A stretch of DNA of 44,214 nt from Bacteroidota bacterium (GTDB lineage: Bacteria; Bacteroidota; Bacteroidia; Sphingobacteriales; Sphingobacteriaceae), in NCBI GenBank assembly GCA_013285685.1, contig JABDHD010000022.1, positions 1 to 44,214 of the forward strand, written 5' to 3'. Shown here piece by piece: positions 15,582 to 24,304 of this stretch. The notes below the pieces were generated by a model that had not been told where the DNA came from, did no database searches, and saw nothing but the letters and a program-made list of their open reading frames with translations. Position 1 is the first letter of the stretch, and every line of letters starts with the position of its first letter. Both the position numbers and the translations under genes were made by a program.

Positions 15582-16931
15582 TTATTCAAGGGTAACAATA
15601 TATTCGTTCTCCCTTTTTTCCAGGTTAATAAATCGCCAATTGATATTTACATTGGCAGTCTTGCAAATGATTGTCTTCCCGTTAACTTGTATCGCGTTTT
15701 GCGGAACATAGAGTGTTACGCCTTTTACAAACCATACCTCCTTATTAATCACGGTAAGAACAGCCTGATTCGTCATCTCAAAATAGTCGTTACTGTCTTT
15801 GCCTAATTTCAGGGATGTAGCATGAATAACTAAACTATCATTGATGGCCTCAGCATGCATCGGGTCAAAGCTTTTGAGTGCCGGGGAGCTATTAAATAAC
15901 AGCGTTATCTTTAATCCGGCCTGGCCATTAAAGGCCTGAAAATGTTGCGCATGCTTTTCTTTTTCCATATTGGTAAAGTATCGCGACCTGGCCTCATACC
16001 CGGAAAGGTCGGGAAGCTTAACCTGCCGGGGTTTGAATTTTGAGAAAAAATAATCGTTCAGCATTAGCCCTGAAGCGTAATATTCCTGCTGCCAATTTTT
16101 AAAATTCCGCGATAAAAGCAGGCACTGACTCATTCCGGTTAACAAATTTTTATTGCGCAGCCCCTCCCTGCCATAAATCGGCTCCGCCAGCGAATAAAAA
16201 AAACGCTTGTGGATATATTCCAATTCTTTCTCGCTGGATGAAAATTTCTTCATGTACCTGTACTCGCAATAAGTAGCCGGCCCTTCTAAGGATTCAACAC
16301 TTTTTTCGTAGTCTAAATATTTATCACCTATAATTTTTTTCCGAATGACCCGGCAGCTATAGAACTTGTTCAGGTTACTTTTAAATTGCGCAGCAGGCCC
16401 GGATAACATTTCCAGTAAAAGCTCATTTTCATATTGTTTAATAGCGTCATTTCTATAATCTTCCGGGTAGGTTAAAATATCTGCCGGATTGTCGAATTGT
16501 AGCTTTTTGATATAATTCCGCTGGAATACATGGTGCAATTCATGAAATAATTCCGAATAAAACTGGGTTTCACTTATATAAAATGACTGGTCGTAATGGT
16601 TTTGGGCCGTTAAATAGTGATTGATTTCTGTCTGGGTTGTTCCCATCAAAGTATATTCCGACTGGTTGAGCATATAAATACCGTTTCCCAGGCTAGTTGC
16701 ATTGGCCGGCGGTTTGGGATGGTTCATCAAAAAAATAGGGCCGTTTGATCTATATATGCAGAAAGGGCCGATTTTCATTCCGGGCCAAACCTCGTCTTTG
16801 ATGCTGTTGGCTTTTTTTAAAAAGTCGGGAAGCTTGTCCAGGTAAAGGCTGTCGATCGGCTCAATTTTTTGTGCACAAACGGCCTGTATATTCCCGAGGA
16901 GAAAGATTGCGAGCGTTAGTATTCGCGTCAT
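15582..16931 (-). CDS. secreted putative zinc metallopeptidase (HELHH motif)
   Basis: 449 residues from the ATG at 16931. The signal peptide MTRILTLAIFLLGNIQAVCA begins there, so the 22 residues upstream in the same frame are rejected. The motif FHELHH places HExxH at 130-134, and ESLEGPATYCE (Glu216 and Glu223) lies about 80 residues later, in the position of the third zinc ligand in gluzincin-type enzymes. The C-terminal 120 residues are beta-rich. I recognise no specific family; peptidase activity is inferred from the motif alone. Confidence 0.65.
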   Translation of the reverse strand: MTRILTLAIFLLGNIQAVCAQKIEPIDSLYLDKLPDFLKKANSIKDEVWPGMKIGPFCIYRSNGPIFLMNHPKPPANATSLGNGIYMLNQSEYTLMGTTQTEINHYLTAQNHYDQSFYISETQFYSELFHELHHVFQRNYIKKLQFDNPADILTYPEDYRNDAIKQYENELLLEMLSGPAAQFKSNLNKFYSCRVIRKKIIGDKYLDYEKSVESLEGPATYCEYRYMKKFSSSEKELEYIHKRFFYSLAEPIYGREGLRNKNLLTGMSQCLLLSRNFKNWQQEYYASGLMLNDYFFSKFKPRQVKLPDLSGYEARSRYFTNMEKEKHAQHFQAFNGQAGLKITLLFNSSPALKSFDPMHAEAINDSLVIHATSLKLGKDSNDYFEMTNQAVLTVINKEVWFVKGVTLYVPQNAIQVNGKTIICKTANVNINWRFINLEKRENEYIVTLE

Positions 16932-17238
16932 ATAAAAAGTTTTTGTTGTTTCAATCAAAATCGCTAAAAGCTTAAAGCAGCAATTATTTTGAAGCATTCC
17001 GCTGCAATTTTAGCTTTGTTGATGTTCGGCACGGTCTTCGGGCGCAAGCTCACGTGCGGCATCCCGCTTCGCATTTTGTTTATAAAAGTAGGAGAATTTT
17101 TTTATTGTTGATGAGGGGTGAATAGGTTTTGGTTGTAAAAAATGAAAGGAGTTCGACGGTTTGATTTTGGGCGGAAAAGGTGTTGGATGGTGTGTACATT
17201 CGGATTTATAGACTGAATATTTTAACTTTACAAACCAA

Positions 17239-17787
17239 ATGATAGGATTTAAAAAACGGAGAGGCCTAAAGCGGTATTATAAAAACCTTACAACTAGAAT
17301 CGACCTAAACGAAATTGACCGGTTGGACTTTGATAGTCCGCAAGGCTGGTTTGAAGACTGGTTTTCACGGTTCAACCTAAAACCGTACGGAAACAATCAA
17401 ACCTGGTTTTATAATTGGCATTTACACTTCGACCGAAAAGGACTTGGAAACAATAGCTTCAAAGCAAGAAAGCCGCACTTAGATATGCTTCTCAGGAATT
17501 TTGATATACTGGCTGAGAAAACGAACCGCTTAAAAACGGAATTTCAACTATACGCAATCTTACTCGACTATCATAGTGCTAGCGATGCCCTATTTTTGCA
17601 TCCACCAAAGCCAGATGGCAATCAATTTCCATTTAAAATCTCTGACTTAAAATTAACCTCTACGCTGACAAATAAGCCCCTGAATAATTACATTAATCAT
17701 TTGGACGGATATGAAAAAAGATATGGCCAAGCTGGCGAAGCTTTTTGCTTTCTGTTCAGAAAAAATGTAGGTCAGCCATTTTGGTAA
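17239..17787 (+). CDS. hypothetical cytoplasmic protein
   Basis: 182 residues with no signal peptide or membrane segment. It is rich in Trp, Asn and Asp (GWFEDWFSRF, NQTWFYNWHLHFDRK, LLDYHSASDALFLHPPKPD). I do not recognise the family. Base composition is more AT-rich than the flanking conserved genes, as are the next two genes, so this part may be a laterally acquired or fast-evolving stretch. Confidence 0.6.
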   Translation: MIGFKKRRGLKRYYKNLTTRIDLNEIDRLDFDSPQGWFEDWFSRFNLKPYGNNQTWFYNWHLHFDRKGLGNNSFKARKPHLDMLLRNFDILAEKTNRLKTEFQLYAILLDYHSASDALFLHPPKPDGNQFPFKISDLKLTSTLTNKPLNNYINHLDGYEKRYGQAGEAFCFLFRKNVGQPFW

Positions 17788-17900
17788 CATCCCGTCCCGG
17801 AAAAACAAATTTGGAGCTGAAAAAATATTTCTATTGTATTATGGAAATACCTCTTTCAATGCATCCTAATTCAAACCGTCAATTATAACGAGTTATCAAA

Positions 17901-18680
17901 ATGAGATTACCACTGACCATTATTTTAACACTTTTTATACTGGCAGTTCGCGGGCAAAGCAAACTTATAACTTACAGTAATGATCTGAATGCTTATTACA
18001 ACAAGTCAAATTTAAATACAGACGCTTTTCTGGAGCTCAAAATAAACGAAATCACATTAAATACCGACTCGACCTTTGAGTTTTGGAGCAGGCCAAATGT
18101 AAGCTGCTTTACCTGGCATCAATATAAAGGAACCTGGAAAAAAGTAGAGGATACGGTATTGTTTTATGACAATTATGAGGTTGTTGAAAATGATATGAGG
18201 GCGGCCTACAAAAAAGACGGTAAACAGAGATATCATATTAGTTTTTCGACAGACAAGAATTCCGGGCTCAGGAACAAGGATATAAAAATTCAATACGTGT
18301 ATGATTATAATGCTCATTTGGAAGATATAGAAAAAACATTTTACCTAAATGCGAATAATGTGATTGAAATCCCGTTCCAGGATATTCCTAATCTTATCAA
18401 ACTTGCTGCGATCAAAATAGAGTACCAGTTGAGTTCGGAAGAAAAACGATTTGGTTACCTGACAGAGAACAAATTCCTCAATATAAAAAATAGGGACTTA
18501 CCTAATATTATTGGTGTTGAGTTTGTCGAAACCCCTAAAACGGAAATTGTACATCGAACGATCAAAGGAATAATAAGAAATAACGCTCTTTCAATTATAT
18601 CAACAATAAAAACCCAAACTACGTTGCCGGACTATCATGACGAAATAATGTTTGAAAATAGTTACACATTGAACAAATGA
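17901..18680 (+). CDS. secreted hypothetical protein
   Basis: 259 residues beginning with a signal peptide (cleavage near VRGQ, about residue 19). The first half contains a lipocalin-like opening (TFEFWSRPNVSCFTWHQYKGTWKKVEDTV split by turns) and DKNSGLRNKDIKIQYVYD. No catalytic motif is seen. The family is not recognised. It is followed on the same strand by another secreted hypothetical gene after 91 bp. Confidence 0.62.
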   Translation: MRLPLTIILTLFILAVRGQSKLITYSNDLNAYYNKSNLNTDAFLELKINEITLNTDSTFEFWSRPNVSCFTWHQYKGTWKKVEDTVLFYDNYEVVENDMRAAYKKDGKQRYHISFSTDKNSGLRNKDIKIQYVYDYNAHLEDIEKTFYLNANNVIEIPFQDIPNLIKLAAIKIEYQLSSEEKRFGYLTENKFLNIKNRDLPNIIGVEFVETPKTEIVHRTIKGIIRNNALSIISTIKTQTTLPDYHDEIMFENSYTLNK

Positions 18681-18771
18681 TATTGTGCGCCCATTATCGT
18701 CTCAACATGCGCCTATGCCAGAAGCTCCGTGGGAATAGAAGTTCGAAAATCGACTGATTCTATAAAATACG

Positions 18772-19599
18772 ATGAAACACATACTGATATTCATATTAAC
18801 CGTCATTTTCATCCAGGCTAAAGCTCAAGATGAGGATAAATTCCAACCAGACAGCATATACCGATCTTGCAAAGTAAAAAGGATTTACGTTTATGGGTAC
18901 TCTCCCAGGGATTTATCGATAGTAATAGACCTGGACACAAATGGGCATAAAGTTAAACTTGTACATTATGACGAATCCTATGATAGGAAGACACGGGCGC
19001 GAAAAGGAATATATAGTATTAGCCGCTACATATATGATTCTGAAAAGAAACTTATTGAAGTGATCGATTCCGAACGCTATACACATCCCGGCGATACTGA
19101 CCACACGTACTTTTTTTATTCCGCAAATGGCGTTCTGAAGGCATCAACGCATTACAAAGGGAAATATGTTTACGATCATACAGATTATAGCGCTAACCCA
19201 TTCAAATCGGTAACAACGCGCGGAAAAAATGATTCTATGATTTTTTACCAAAACACCCAGGAATACGATCGTGATTTTTATGAAAAGCGTTCCTACGGAT
19301 TTTCCTGGGAACCGAAACTTAAAACTGTTTTTTTTGTTCACGGTACCGACACAACGAATTATCAGTATAGTGATGATAAGGACTTGAAGCGGTTAGAAAG
19401 TTTTGAAGAGGACACAAATCAATTCAATTCAAAGGGTCAATTGATTTCTTCCGATATCAATCAGCGTTTTATGGTTGATCCAGGTACGTGGAGAACCTTT
19501 CACGACACCGCAATATATAATTACTATGCCAACGGGCTTTTAAAATGGATGTCCGGTTACTCTGGCAAAAATTTTAAATATGAGTTTTACAAGCCATAA
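18772..19599 (+). CDS. secreted hypothetical protein with YD-like strand repeats
   Basis: 275 residues with a signal peptide (hydrophobic 4-16, cleavage near AKAQ). The mature part has several strands of the type YxYD...K-L-EV, HTYFFYSANGVLKAS and AIYNYYANGLLKWMSG. These resemble the YD/RHS-like beta repeats found in many Bacteroidota surface proteins of unknown role. No enzymatic motif is visible. It is probably a small envelope protein. Confidence 0.62.
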   Translation: MKHILIFILTVIFIQAKAQDEDKFQPDSIYRSCKVKRIYVYGYSPRDLSIVIDLDTNGHKVKLVHYDESYDRKTRARKGIYSISRYIYDSEKKLIEVIDSERYTHPGDTDHTYFFYSANGVLKASTHYKGKYVYDHTDYSANPFKSVTTRGKNDSMIFYQNTQEYDRDFYEKRSYGFSWEPKLKTVFFVHGTDTTNYQYSDDKDLKRLESFEEDTNQFNSKGQLISSDINQRFMVDPGTWRTFHDTAIYNYYANGLLKWMSGYSGKNFKYEFYKP

Positions 19600-19648
19600 A
19601 CGCGCAATGGCCTGCATGGTGTCCGTTGGTCTCGACATGGGGTTCTTA

Positions 19649-19785
19649 ATGAGGTCATGGCGGTCTTTGGGAATCAACGTAACGCTTGACGGTTTTGTAA
19701 CCACGCGGTGATGATCGCGGACGAAGAATTGCATCAAAACGCGAATGATTTTTTAAGAAACACTAATATCTTGTATTTCAGGGGA
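19649..19785 (+). pseudogene. remnant of a dihydrofolate-reductase-like (RibD C-terminal) gene N-terminus
   Basis: ATG at 19649 opens a frame reading MRSWRSLGINVTLDGF, the typical start of the DHFR/RibD_C family. After one missing T near the T run 19693-19696 the frame continues NHAVMIADEELHQNAND and then FLRNTNILY, as in intact relatives. After about 19785 the similarity stops, and no remainder of the gene is present. The remnant is therefore frameshifted and truncated to under a third of a normal length of about 180 residues. Recognition is from memory of the family pattern. Confidence 0.55.
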
Positions 19786-19834
19786 TTTAGGCGGATTTTT
19801 TTGAATGCAGTGCAAGGAAGAAATTAACAAGCTA

Positions 19835-20323
19835 CTATTGACGACGCATGAGTTTGGGGAAAAGAACGGTCGGCCCAATTGTCAGAAACAAACCCAGTGT
19901 CGCTGCGCCCACGGCTGTTCCGATGGCGAAATCCTTGCTGCTGATGAGCCGGCCGCCAACTCCATATTTGGCCAGGAGATAGAAGATGACTGCATATAGC
20001 AGGCTCGTAACCAGGCCCGGTGAATAGGTGTTGAGGCGAATGGTCCAATATAGATGCACGGTTAGAACATGGGTGACAAATCCACCCACAAAGATAAGCG
20101 GCAGGATAACCCAATGGCCGCCAAAGCTATCGAACAGTATGTTACTAAACGCGATTGCCAAAATAAACGCAGCATTAAACCAGAAGAACATCCGCATGTG
20201 ATAGGTCGGCCAAAAATTTTCCGCAATCCATCGGACAAAGCCGCCGTTAAGCAGCGTTTCGTCAAGGATGTGAACAATATAAGATGCGAAAAATGCCCAG
20301 AAAAGGATGTTTACAACCGGCAT
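19835..20323 (-). CDS. multi-helix membrane protein, HXXEE-domain-like
   Basis: 162 residues from the ATG at 20323. The alternative is a GTG at 20458 in the same frame, which would add 45 polar residues before the first helix. Five hydrophobic helices are predicted. The first contains FASYIVHILDETLL, where HILDE resembles the HxxEE signature, and a later helix has THVLTVHLYW. The family function is unknown. It is divergent from the YCII gene. Confidence 0.65.
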   Translation of the reverse strand: MPVVNILFWAFFASYIVHILDETLLNGGFVRWIAENFWPTYHMRMFFWFNAAFILAIAFSNILFDSFGGHWVILPLIFVGGFVTHVLTVHLYWTIRLNTYSPGLVTSLLYAVIFYLLAKYGVGGRLISSKDFAIGTAVGAATLGLFLTIGPTVLFPKLMRRQ

Positions 20324-20467
20324 AATTTTTTTATAGGATACTTCACTAATGATAAAGCGAAAATCCTGCCAAAATGCACCGGGCAATTTTAAATTTATAA
20401 GGGGATAGTTTAATTTTCTCTTTTTAAGAAGAGTATCCAGCGCACCGCATTTTATCACGGGTTTCCC

Positions 20468-20475
20468 TAATTTTG
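20468..20475 (+). promoter_or_regulatory. -7 box of the YCII gene
   Basis: TAATTTTG fits TAnnTTTG exactly and lies 21 bases before the ATG at 20497. It overlaps the alternative start at 20473, which supports the later ATG. No good TTTG is present 19-20 bases upstream. Confidence 0.45.
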
Positions 20476-20496
20476 TTTTATACCAATGTAAAACTT

Positions 20497-20844
20497 ATGA
20501 AAAAGTATCTGCTTGCATTTTATGGGGGAAATAGGACGCTCCGGTACGAAAATCTCGATAAAGCGGAAAAAGAAGCACAGGAAAAACATCGGGCCGCCTG
20601 GAGCGGATGGATGTCGGACCTGGTGAAAGGTGGGCATTTGCAGACCGGCTATCCGCTTGAGCCGGACGGAAAACGGATAGATGCTGACGGGCCTCATGAT
20701 CATCATTTTCCCGACACGACCGAGGGTGGTTTTATCGTCATAAAAGCAGAATCGCTTGATCAGGCTGCGGAAATTGCGGGGTCGGCGCCCATTATCAAGA
20801 ATGGCGGATACGTGCTTGCGCGACCGTGCGGGGAGATGAGGTAG
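20497..20844 (+). CDS. YCII-related (DGPF-like) protein
   Basis: 115 residues from the ATG at 20497. It shows the YCII fold: an opening strand YLLAFYGG, a helix with WSGWMSDLVKGGHLQTGYPL, and GGFIVIKAESLDQAAEIAGSAPII, ending in a beta strand. A His and Asp cluster (DGPHDHHFPDT) lies mid-protein. Two more YCII proteins at 27048-27395 and 27603-27941 are linked to a sigma factor; this one is not. Enzyme activity is not established. Confidence 0.82.
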   Translation: MKKYLLAFYGGNRTLRYENLDKAEKEAQEKHRAAWSGWMSDLVKGGHLQTGYPLEPDGKRIDADGPHDHHFPDTTEGGFIVIKAESLDQAAEIAGSAPIIKNGGYVLARPCGEMR

Positions 20845-20898
20845 GGAAGCTGTATGAGGTCAAAACCCGTCTCATTGCTCAGATTATAAATAAATAGC

Positions 20899-21489
20899 AT
20901 GAATCCTGAAGTCAATAAATTTTTTAGCAATGCCAAAAGATGGCAGCAAGAAATGGAAAAACTGAGAGCGATCTGCCTCGATTGCGGGCTGACCGAAGAG
21001 TTGAAGTGGGACCAGCCCTGTTACACGTTAAATAACCGTAACATAGTGATAATTGGGGAATTAAAAGACCACTGTGCACTTAGTTTTTTCAAAGGCGCCT
21101 TATTATATGACGCCGAAGGCATTCTAAAAGCACCGGGGGAGAATACGCAATCGGGTCGCTGGATCAAATTTAACCATCTTAAGCAAATAGTTGAGCTAGA
21201 GGCCACCCTGAAAGCCTATATTTATGAAGCCATTGAAGTGGAAAAAGCGGGTGCGAAAGTGACGCTTAAAACCACCGCAGACTTCCCCATTCCTGAAGAG
21301 TTTCAACTTAAGCTTGACGCAATCCCCGCCCTCCAAACCGCATTTAATGCATTAACGCCAGGGCGGCAACGGGCGTACCTCCTCTATTTTGCTGCACCCA
21401 AACAATCCAAAACCCGGGCGGCAAGGGTTGAAAAATGTATGCTGCAAATTCTAAAAGGAAAGGGGCTAAATGACGACTACCTCCGGTAG
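20899..21489 (+). CDS. YdeI/DUF1801-family protein, copy 2
   Basis: 196 residues, collinear with the protein at 13977-14567. It shares CGLTEELKW, PCYTL, the helix EAIEVEKAG, the phrase ALTPGRQRAYLLYF, and TRAARVEKCMLQI. The two are in-genome paralogues about 7 kb apart and not in tandem, and they differ enough to exclude recent duplication. It follows the YCII gene by 54 bp and may be co-transcribed with it. Confidence 0.85.
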   Translation: MNPEVNKFFSNAKRWQQEMEKLRAICLDCGLTEELKWDQPCYTLNNRNIVIIGELKDHCALSFFKGALLYDAEGILKAPGENTQSGRWIKFNHLKQIVELEATLKAYIYEAIEVEKAGAKVTLKTTADFPIPEEFQLKLDAIPALQTAFNALTPGRQRAYLLYFAAPKQSKTRAARVEKCMLQILKGKGLNDDYLR

Positions 21490-21699
21490 CCTGCAAGATC
21501 TCACCGCCCTGGTGTTATATCAACCTTGAATTGACGCTTAGTCTCGACGCTCAAGTCAGAATGTCGAAAAAACCGACATAGGGCTTGCGATTAAAGACTG
21601 CCAGGAATGGGACTCTAAAACCCTGTTAATATGGCGAATTTCGATGTGAATTGGGTGAACGGACGCATCGTTGTTTTATGTGGGCAACAAATGTTTATT

Positions 21700-21707
21700 T
21701 ATATTTG
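21700..21707 (+). promoter_or_regulatory. -7-like box at the pnuC start
   Basis: TATATTTG is an exact TAnnTTTG match 4 bases before the ATG at 21712. If used, the message would be leaderless. A matching -33 box is not evident, so this is tentative. Confidence 0.35.
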
Positions 21708-21711
21708 GACC

Positions 21712-22326
21712 ATGCAGCATTTCACTCACGCCCTGGAAATATGGTGGCAACATCAAACTGTGCTCGAATTAATGGGTTTTTTTACTGGGGTGCTATGTGT
21801 TTGGTTGGCAGCAATTAACAATATCTGGAATTGGCCAGTTGCCGTTGTTAGCGTGGGCATCTATATTTTTATCTTTTTCAATACCCATTTGTATGCAGAC
21901 ATGGGTTTGCAGGTTTACTTTATGGCGATGAACATTTATGGGTGGTACTTTTGGAGTAAAAAGCCGATTACAGAAGAAAAAACACCGGTTTTGCGGATAA
22001 CCCCGCGAGAAATCGCTTACTCCATCATCGCCGTTATTGTTTTTACGGTTTTTTTAGGTTCGGTACTAAAATATACAACGGCATCGTATCCCTTTCTGGA
22101 TAGTTTTTGCACTGCGTGCAGCTTGGTTGGCCAGGTGTTTCTGGCCCGCAAGGTGCTGGAAAATTGGCTTATTTGGATCTTTGTCGATATCATTTATCTG
22201 CCCGTATATATTTTGAAACACCTCGACGTCACGGCTCTAATGTACGGCCTATATATTTTTATCGCAATTTGGGGTTATCTTGATTGGCAAAAGGAATATC
22301 GGGAACAACAATTGCAACAAGCCTGA
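21712..22326 (+). CDS. pnuC: PnuC-type nicotinamide riboside transporter
   Basis: 204 residues from the ATG at 21712; an earlier start at 21631 would add 27 residues unlike the family. Six to seven membrane helices are predicted. The PnuC landmarks are LAAINNIWNWPVAVVSVGIYIF, split across helices 1-2, YADMGLQVYF, IYGWYFW and ENWLIWIFVD. The family carries nicotinamide riboside, or in some Bacteroidota thiamine. Here the next gene, 2 bp after the stop, is a ribosylnicotinamide kinase, which favours nicotinamide riboside: the kinase traps the vitamin by phosphorylation. Confidence 0.88.
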   Translation: MQHFTHALEIWWQHQTVLELMGFFTGVLCVWLAAINNIWNWPVAVVSVGIYIFIFFNTHLYADMGLQVYFMAMNIYGWYFWSKKPITEEKTPVLRITPREIAYSIIAVIVFTVFLGSVLKYTTASYPFLDSFCTACSLVGQVFLARKVLENWLIWIFVDIIYLPVYILKHLDVTALMYGLYIFIAIWGYLDWQKEYREQQLQQA

Positions 22327-22328
22327 CC

Positions 22329-22925
22329 ATGTCAAAATCCGAAATCGAAAATCCGAAACTATCTCTTGAGCGAAGCGAAAAATCCGAAATAAAAAAAATC
22401 GCAATCGTCGGCCCTGAATCCACCGGCAAGTCAACCATGTCAGCCTACCTTGCTGAGCATTACCACACCGTTTGGGTGCCCGAGTTTGCCCGCGACTATT
22501 GCGCCGCGCTAACAGAACCACCCTCCTGGCAGGATGAGATCAATATGTTTTACGGCCAGTTGGCCCTCGAGGCGGAACTTGCACCCAAGGCCAATAAGCT
22601 GCTGATCTGCGATACAACCTTTATCACGGTAAAAATCTGGAGCGACTATACCTTCGGCCGCTCGCCGCAGGAAGTGCTGGATGAGCTGCCCCGGCGACCT
22701 TATGATTTTTACCTGTTGTTAGACATAGACCTGCCCTGGGAGCACGATCCCCTGCGCGATTTTCCCCACCTGCGCGAACATTTTATGGAGGTATGGCATA
22801 AGGAATTACAGGCGTTGAATGCAAATTATGTGGTAATTTCGGGGATTGGGAAGGAACGGTATGAACGTGCGGTTGAGGCGATCGATAAATTCATTGCGGA
22901 AGTCGGAATGCCGAATGCGGAATAA
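22329..22925 (+). CDS. ribosylnicotinamide kinase (NadR C-terminal-domain type ATPase)
   Basis: 198 residues from the ATG at 22329, two bases after pnuC. Walker A is GPESTGKST. Further NadR-kinase landmarks are VPEFARDYC, ICDTTFITVKIW, the lid segment DLPWEHDPLRDF and VVISG. The adenylyltransferase domain of full NadR is absent, so it would make NMN from nicotinamide riboside and leave NAD synthesis to another enzyme. The first 20 residues (MSKSEIENPKLSLERSEKSE) and the last 9 (AEVGMPNAE) are translated from the TCCGAAATC-type repeat that also fills the next 200 bp. Confidence 0.88.
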   Translation: MSKSEIENPKLSLERSEKSEIKKIAIVGPESTGKSTMSAYLAEHYHTVWVPEFARDYCAALTEPPSWQDEINMFYGQLALEAELAPKANKLLICDTTFITVKIWSDYTFGRSPQEVLDELPRRPYDFYLLLDIDLPWEHDPLRDFPHLREHFMEVWHKELQALNANYVVISGIGKERYERAVEAIDKFIAEVGMPNAE

Positions 22926-23128
22926 AAAAAATAATGCGGAAGTCGGAATGAAGAGATGAATGCGGACGTCGGAATGCCAAATGCGGAATGAAAAATCAAT
23001 ATGGGTTCCGAAATTAAAACTTCCGAAATCGGCATTTCGCCTTCCGAATTAAAATACTTCCGAAATCGGCATTCCCACTTCCGCATTCAATAATTCCGAA
23101 ATCGAACATCCGACATCCGAAATTCCTC
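22901..23128. repeat. iterated and inverted TCCGAAATCGG / GCGGAAGTCGGAATG repeat array
   Basis: At least ten degenerate units read as GCGGAAGTCGGAATGCC in the left half and, inverted, as TTCCGAAATCGGCATT in the right half. The array could fold into a large hairpin. The same units occur at 37081-37257 and inside the start of the kinase gene. Spacing is irregular and there are no unique spacers, so it is not CRISPR. Confidence 0.75.
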
Positions 23129-23165
23129 ACCATGCAACGTTCCTAAAAACCCTGCGTCATATACC

Positions 23166-23744
23166 GTGCAAGCTGATCAAAATTTGGAAGCCGTATTTAT
23201 CGACAAGCATTATAACCTGGTGGTTGAGTGCAAGCAGGGTAGTAAAAAAGCCTGTTATGAGCTTTACCGCCTTTATTCTAAAGCGATGCTAAATGTCGCC
23301 TTTAGGATAGTTGGTAATATTGCCGAAGCGGAAGATGTTTTGCAGGAAGCGTTTTTGGATGCCTTTAATAAGGTAAAAGATTTCAGGCAGGATACAACTT
23401 TCGGGTTATGGCTGAAACAAATAGTGGTAAACCGGTCCATCAACCTGTTGCGCAAACGCCGGCTGGAGCTGGTGGACATGGAAGGTGAGCAAATTGAAAA
23501 CATTGCCGACGAGGAGCCGGAAGACCAGGAAGAGGTACAATACCTTGCCGGGCAGGTAAAAGAGGCAATAAAAGAATTGCCGGAAGGCTACAGGTTAGTA
23601 ATTTCGCTGTATTTGCTGGAAGGTTATGATCATGAAGAAATAGGACAGATATTGGAAATATCAGAAAACACCTCGAGGACGCAGTTTTTGAGGGCAAAAC
23701 GAAAATTAGTTGAGATTTTAAACAGAAAGGGAATAGCACAATGA
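23166..23744 (+). CDS. ECF-type RNA polymerase sigma factor
   Basis: 192 residues starting at a GTG (23166). Region 2 is at about 25-95 (MLNVAFRIVGNIAEAEDVLQ and WLKQIVVNRSINLLRK). Region 4 is at about 135-185 with the helix-turn-helix YDHEEIGQILEISENTSRTQ. An acidic linker (MEGEQIENIADEEPEDQEE) joins them. Its stop overlaps the start of the anti-sigma gene (ATGA), so the pair is translationally coupled. Confidence 0.92.
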   Translation: MQADQNLEAVFIDKHYNLVVECKQGSKKACYELYRLYSKAMLNVAFRIVGNIAEAEDVLQEAFLDAFNKVKDFRQDTTFGLWLKQIVVNRSINLLRKRRLELVDMEGEQIENIADEEPEDQEEVQYLAGQVKEAIKELPEGYRLVISLYLLEGYDHEEIGQILEISENTSRTQFLRAKRKLVEILNRKGIAQ

Positions 23745-24304
23745 GCAAGCGATTAGAAGATTTGATAAGGACTAACCGGGAAGAATTTGATGACCTGGAG
23801 CCATCGGCAGATCTGTGGGCGAGGATTGAAAAACATTTGCCGCCGCAATTTGAAGAACCTAAAAAGCGGGAAGCCAAAACATTTTCGCTTGGCTTTGTGC
23901 TGCGTGTTGCTGCCGCGATTGTGGTGGTGATGAGCATCTTTTTTACGCTTTACCTGCGCGGCACGCATAAAGAAGGGGTGGACCTGGCAGCCATTAACCC
24001 GGTTTATGCGCAGCAGCACGTACATTTTACATCGCTTATCCAAACCAAAAGAGAGCAACTGAAGTCGATAGAAAAATCGCAGCCGGAGCTGTACCAGCAG
24101 TTTACCTCGCAAATAGCCGAGATGGACTCAACCTATAAGGAATTGAGTACTGAACTGCAAACCAGCCCGAACCAGGAATTGGTATTAAAGCAAATGATCC
24201 GCAACCTGGAGATTCAAACCCAGGTGCTTACCCAACAGCTGAAGGTGATCAGCCAGTATAATGAAATGAGAAAAGAAGAAAATAATGAAAGCAAAAATAT
24301 ATAA
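23741..24304 (+). CDS. probable membrane anti-sigma factor
   Basis: 187 residues: a cytoplasmic N-terminal part of about 48 residues (acidic helix EEFDDLEPSADLWARIEKHL), one membrane helix at about 50-72, and a periplasmic part of about 115 residues predicted as coiled coil (LYQQFTSQIAEMDSTYKELS and LVLKQMIRNLEIQTQVL). This topology and the ATGA overlap with the sigma gene fit an anti-sigma factor, although no zinc-finger ZAS motif is present. Its 3' end overlaps the DUF4097-like gene by 20 bases. Confidence 0.82.
   Translation: MSKRLEDLIRTNREEFDDLEPSADLWARIEKHLPPQFEEPKKREAKTFSLGFVLRVAAAIVVVMSIFFTLYLRGTHKEGVDLAAINPVYAQQHVHFTSLIQTKREQLKSIEKSQPELYQQFTSQIAEMDSTYKELSTELQTSPNQELVLKQMIRNLEIQTQVLTQQLKVISQYNEMRKEENNESKNI

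Noticed and set aside
21490..21711. Riboswitch in front of pnuC
   Set aside because: No TPP, NAD or other conserved riboswitch core can be recognised; only a 6-bp stem is seen.
22901..23128. CRISPR array
   Set aside because: Units are degenerate, inverted in the second half and irregularly spaced, with no unique spacers and no cas genes.
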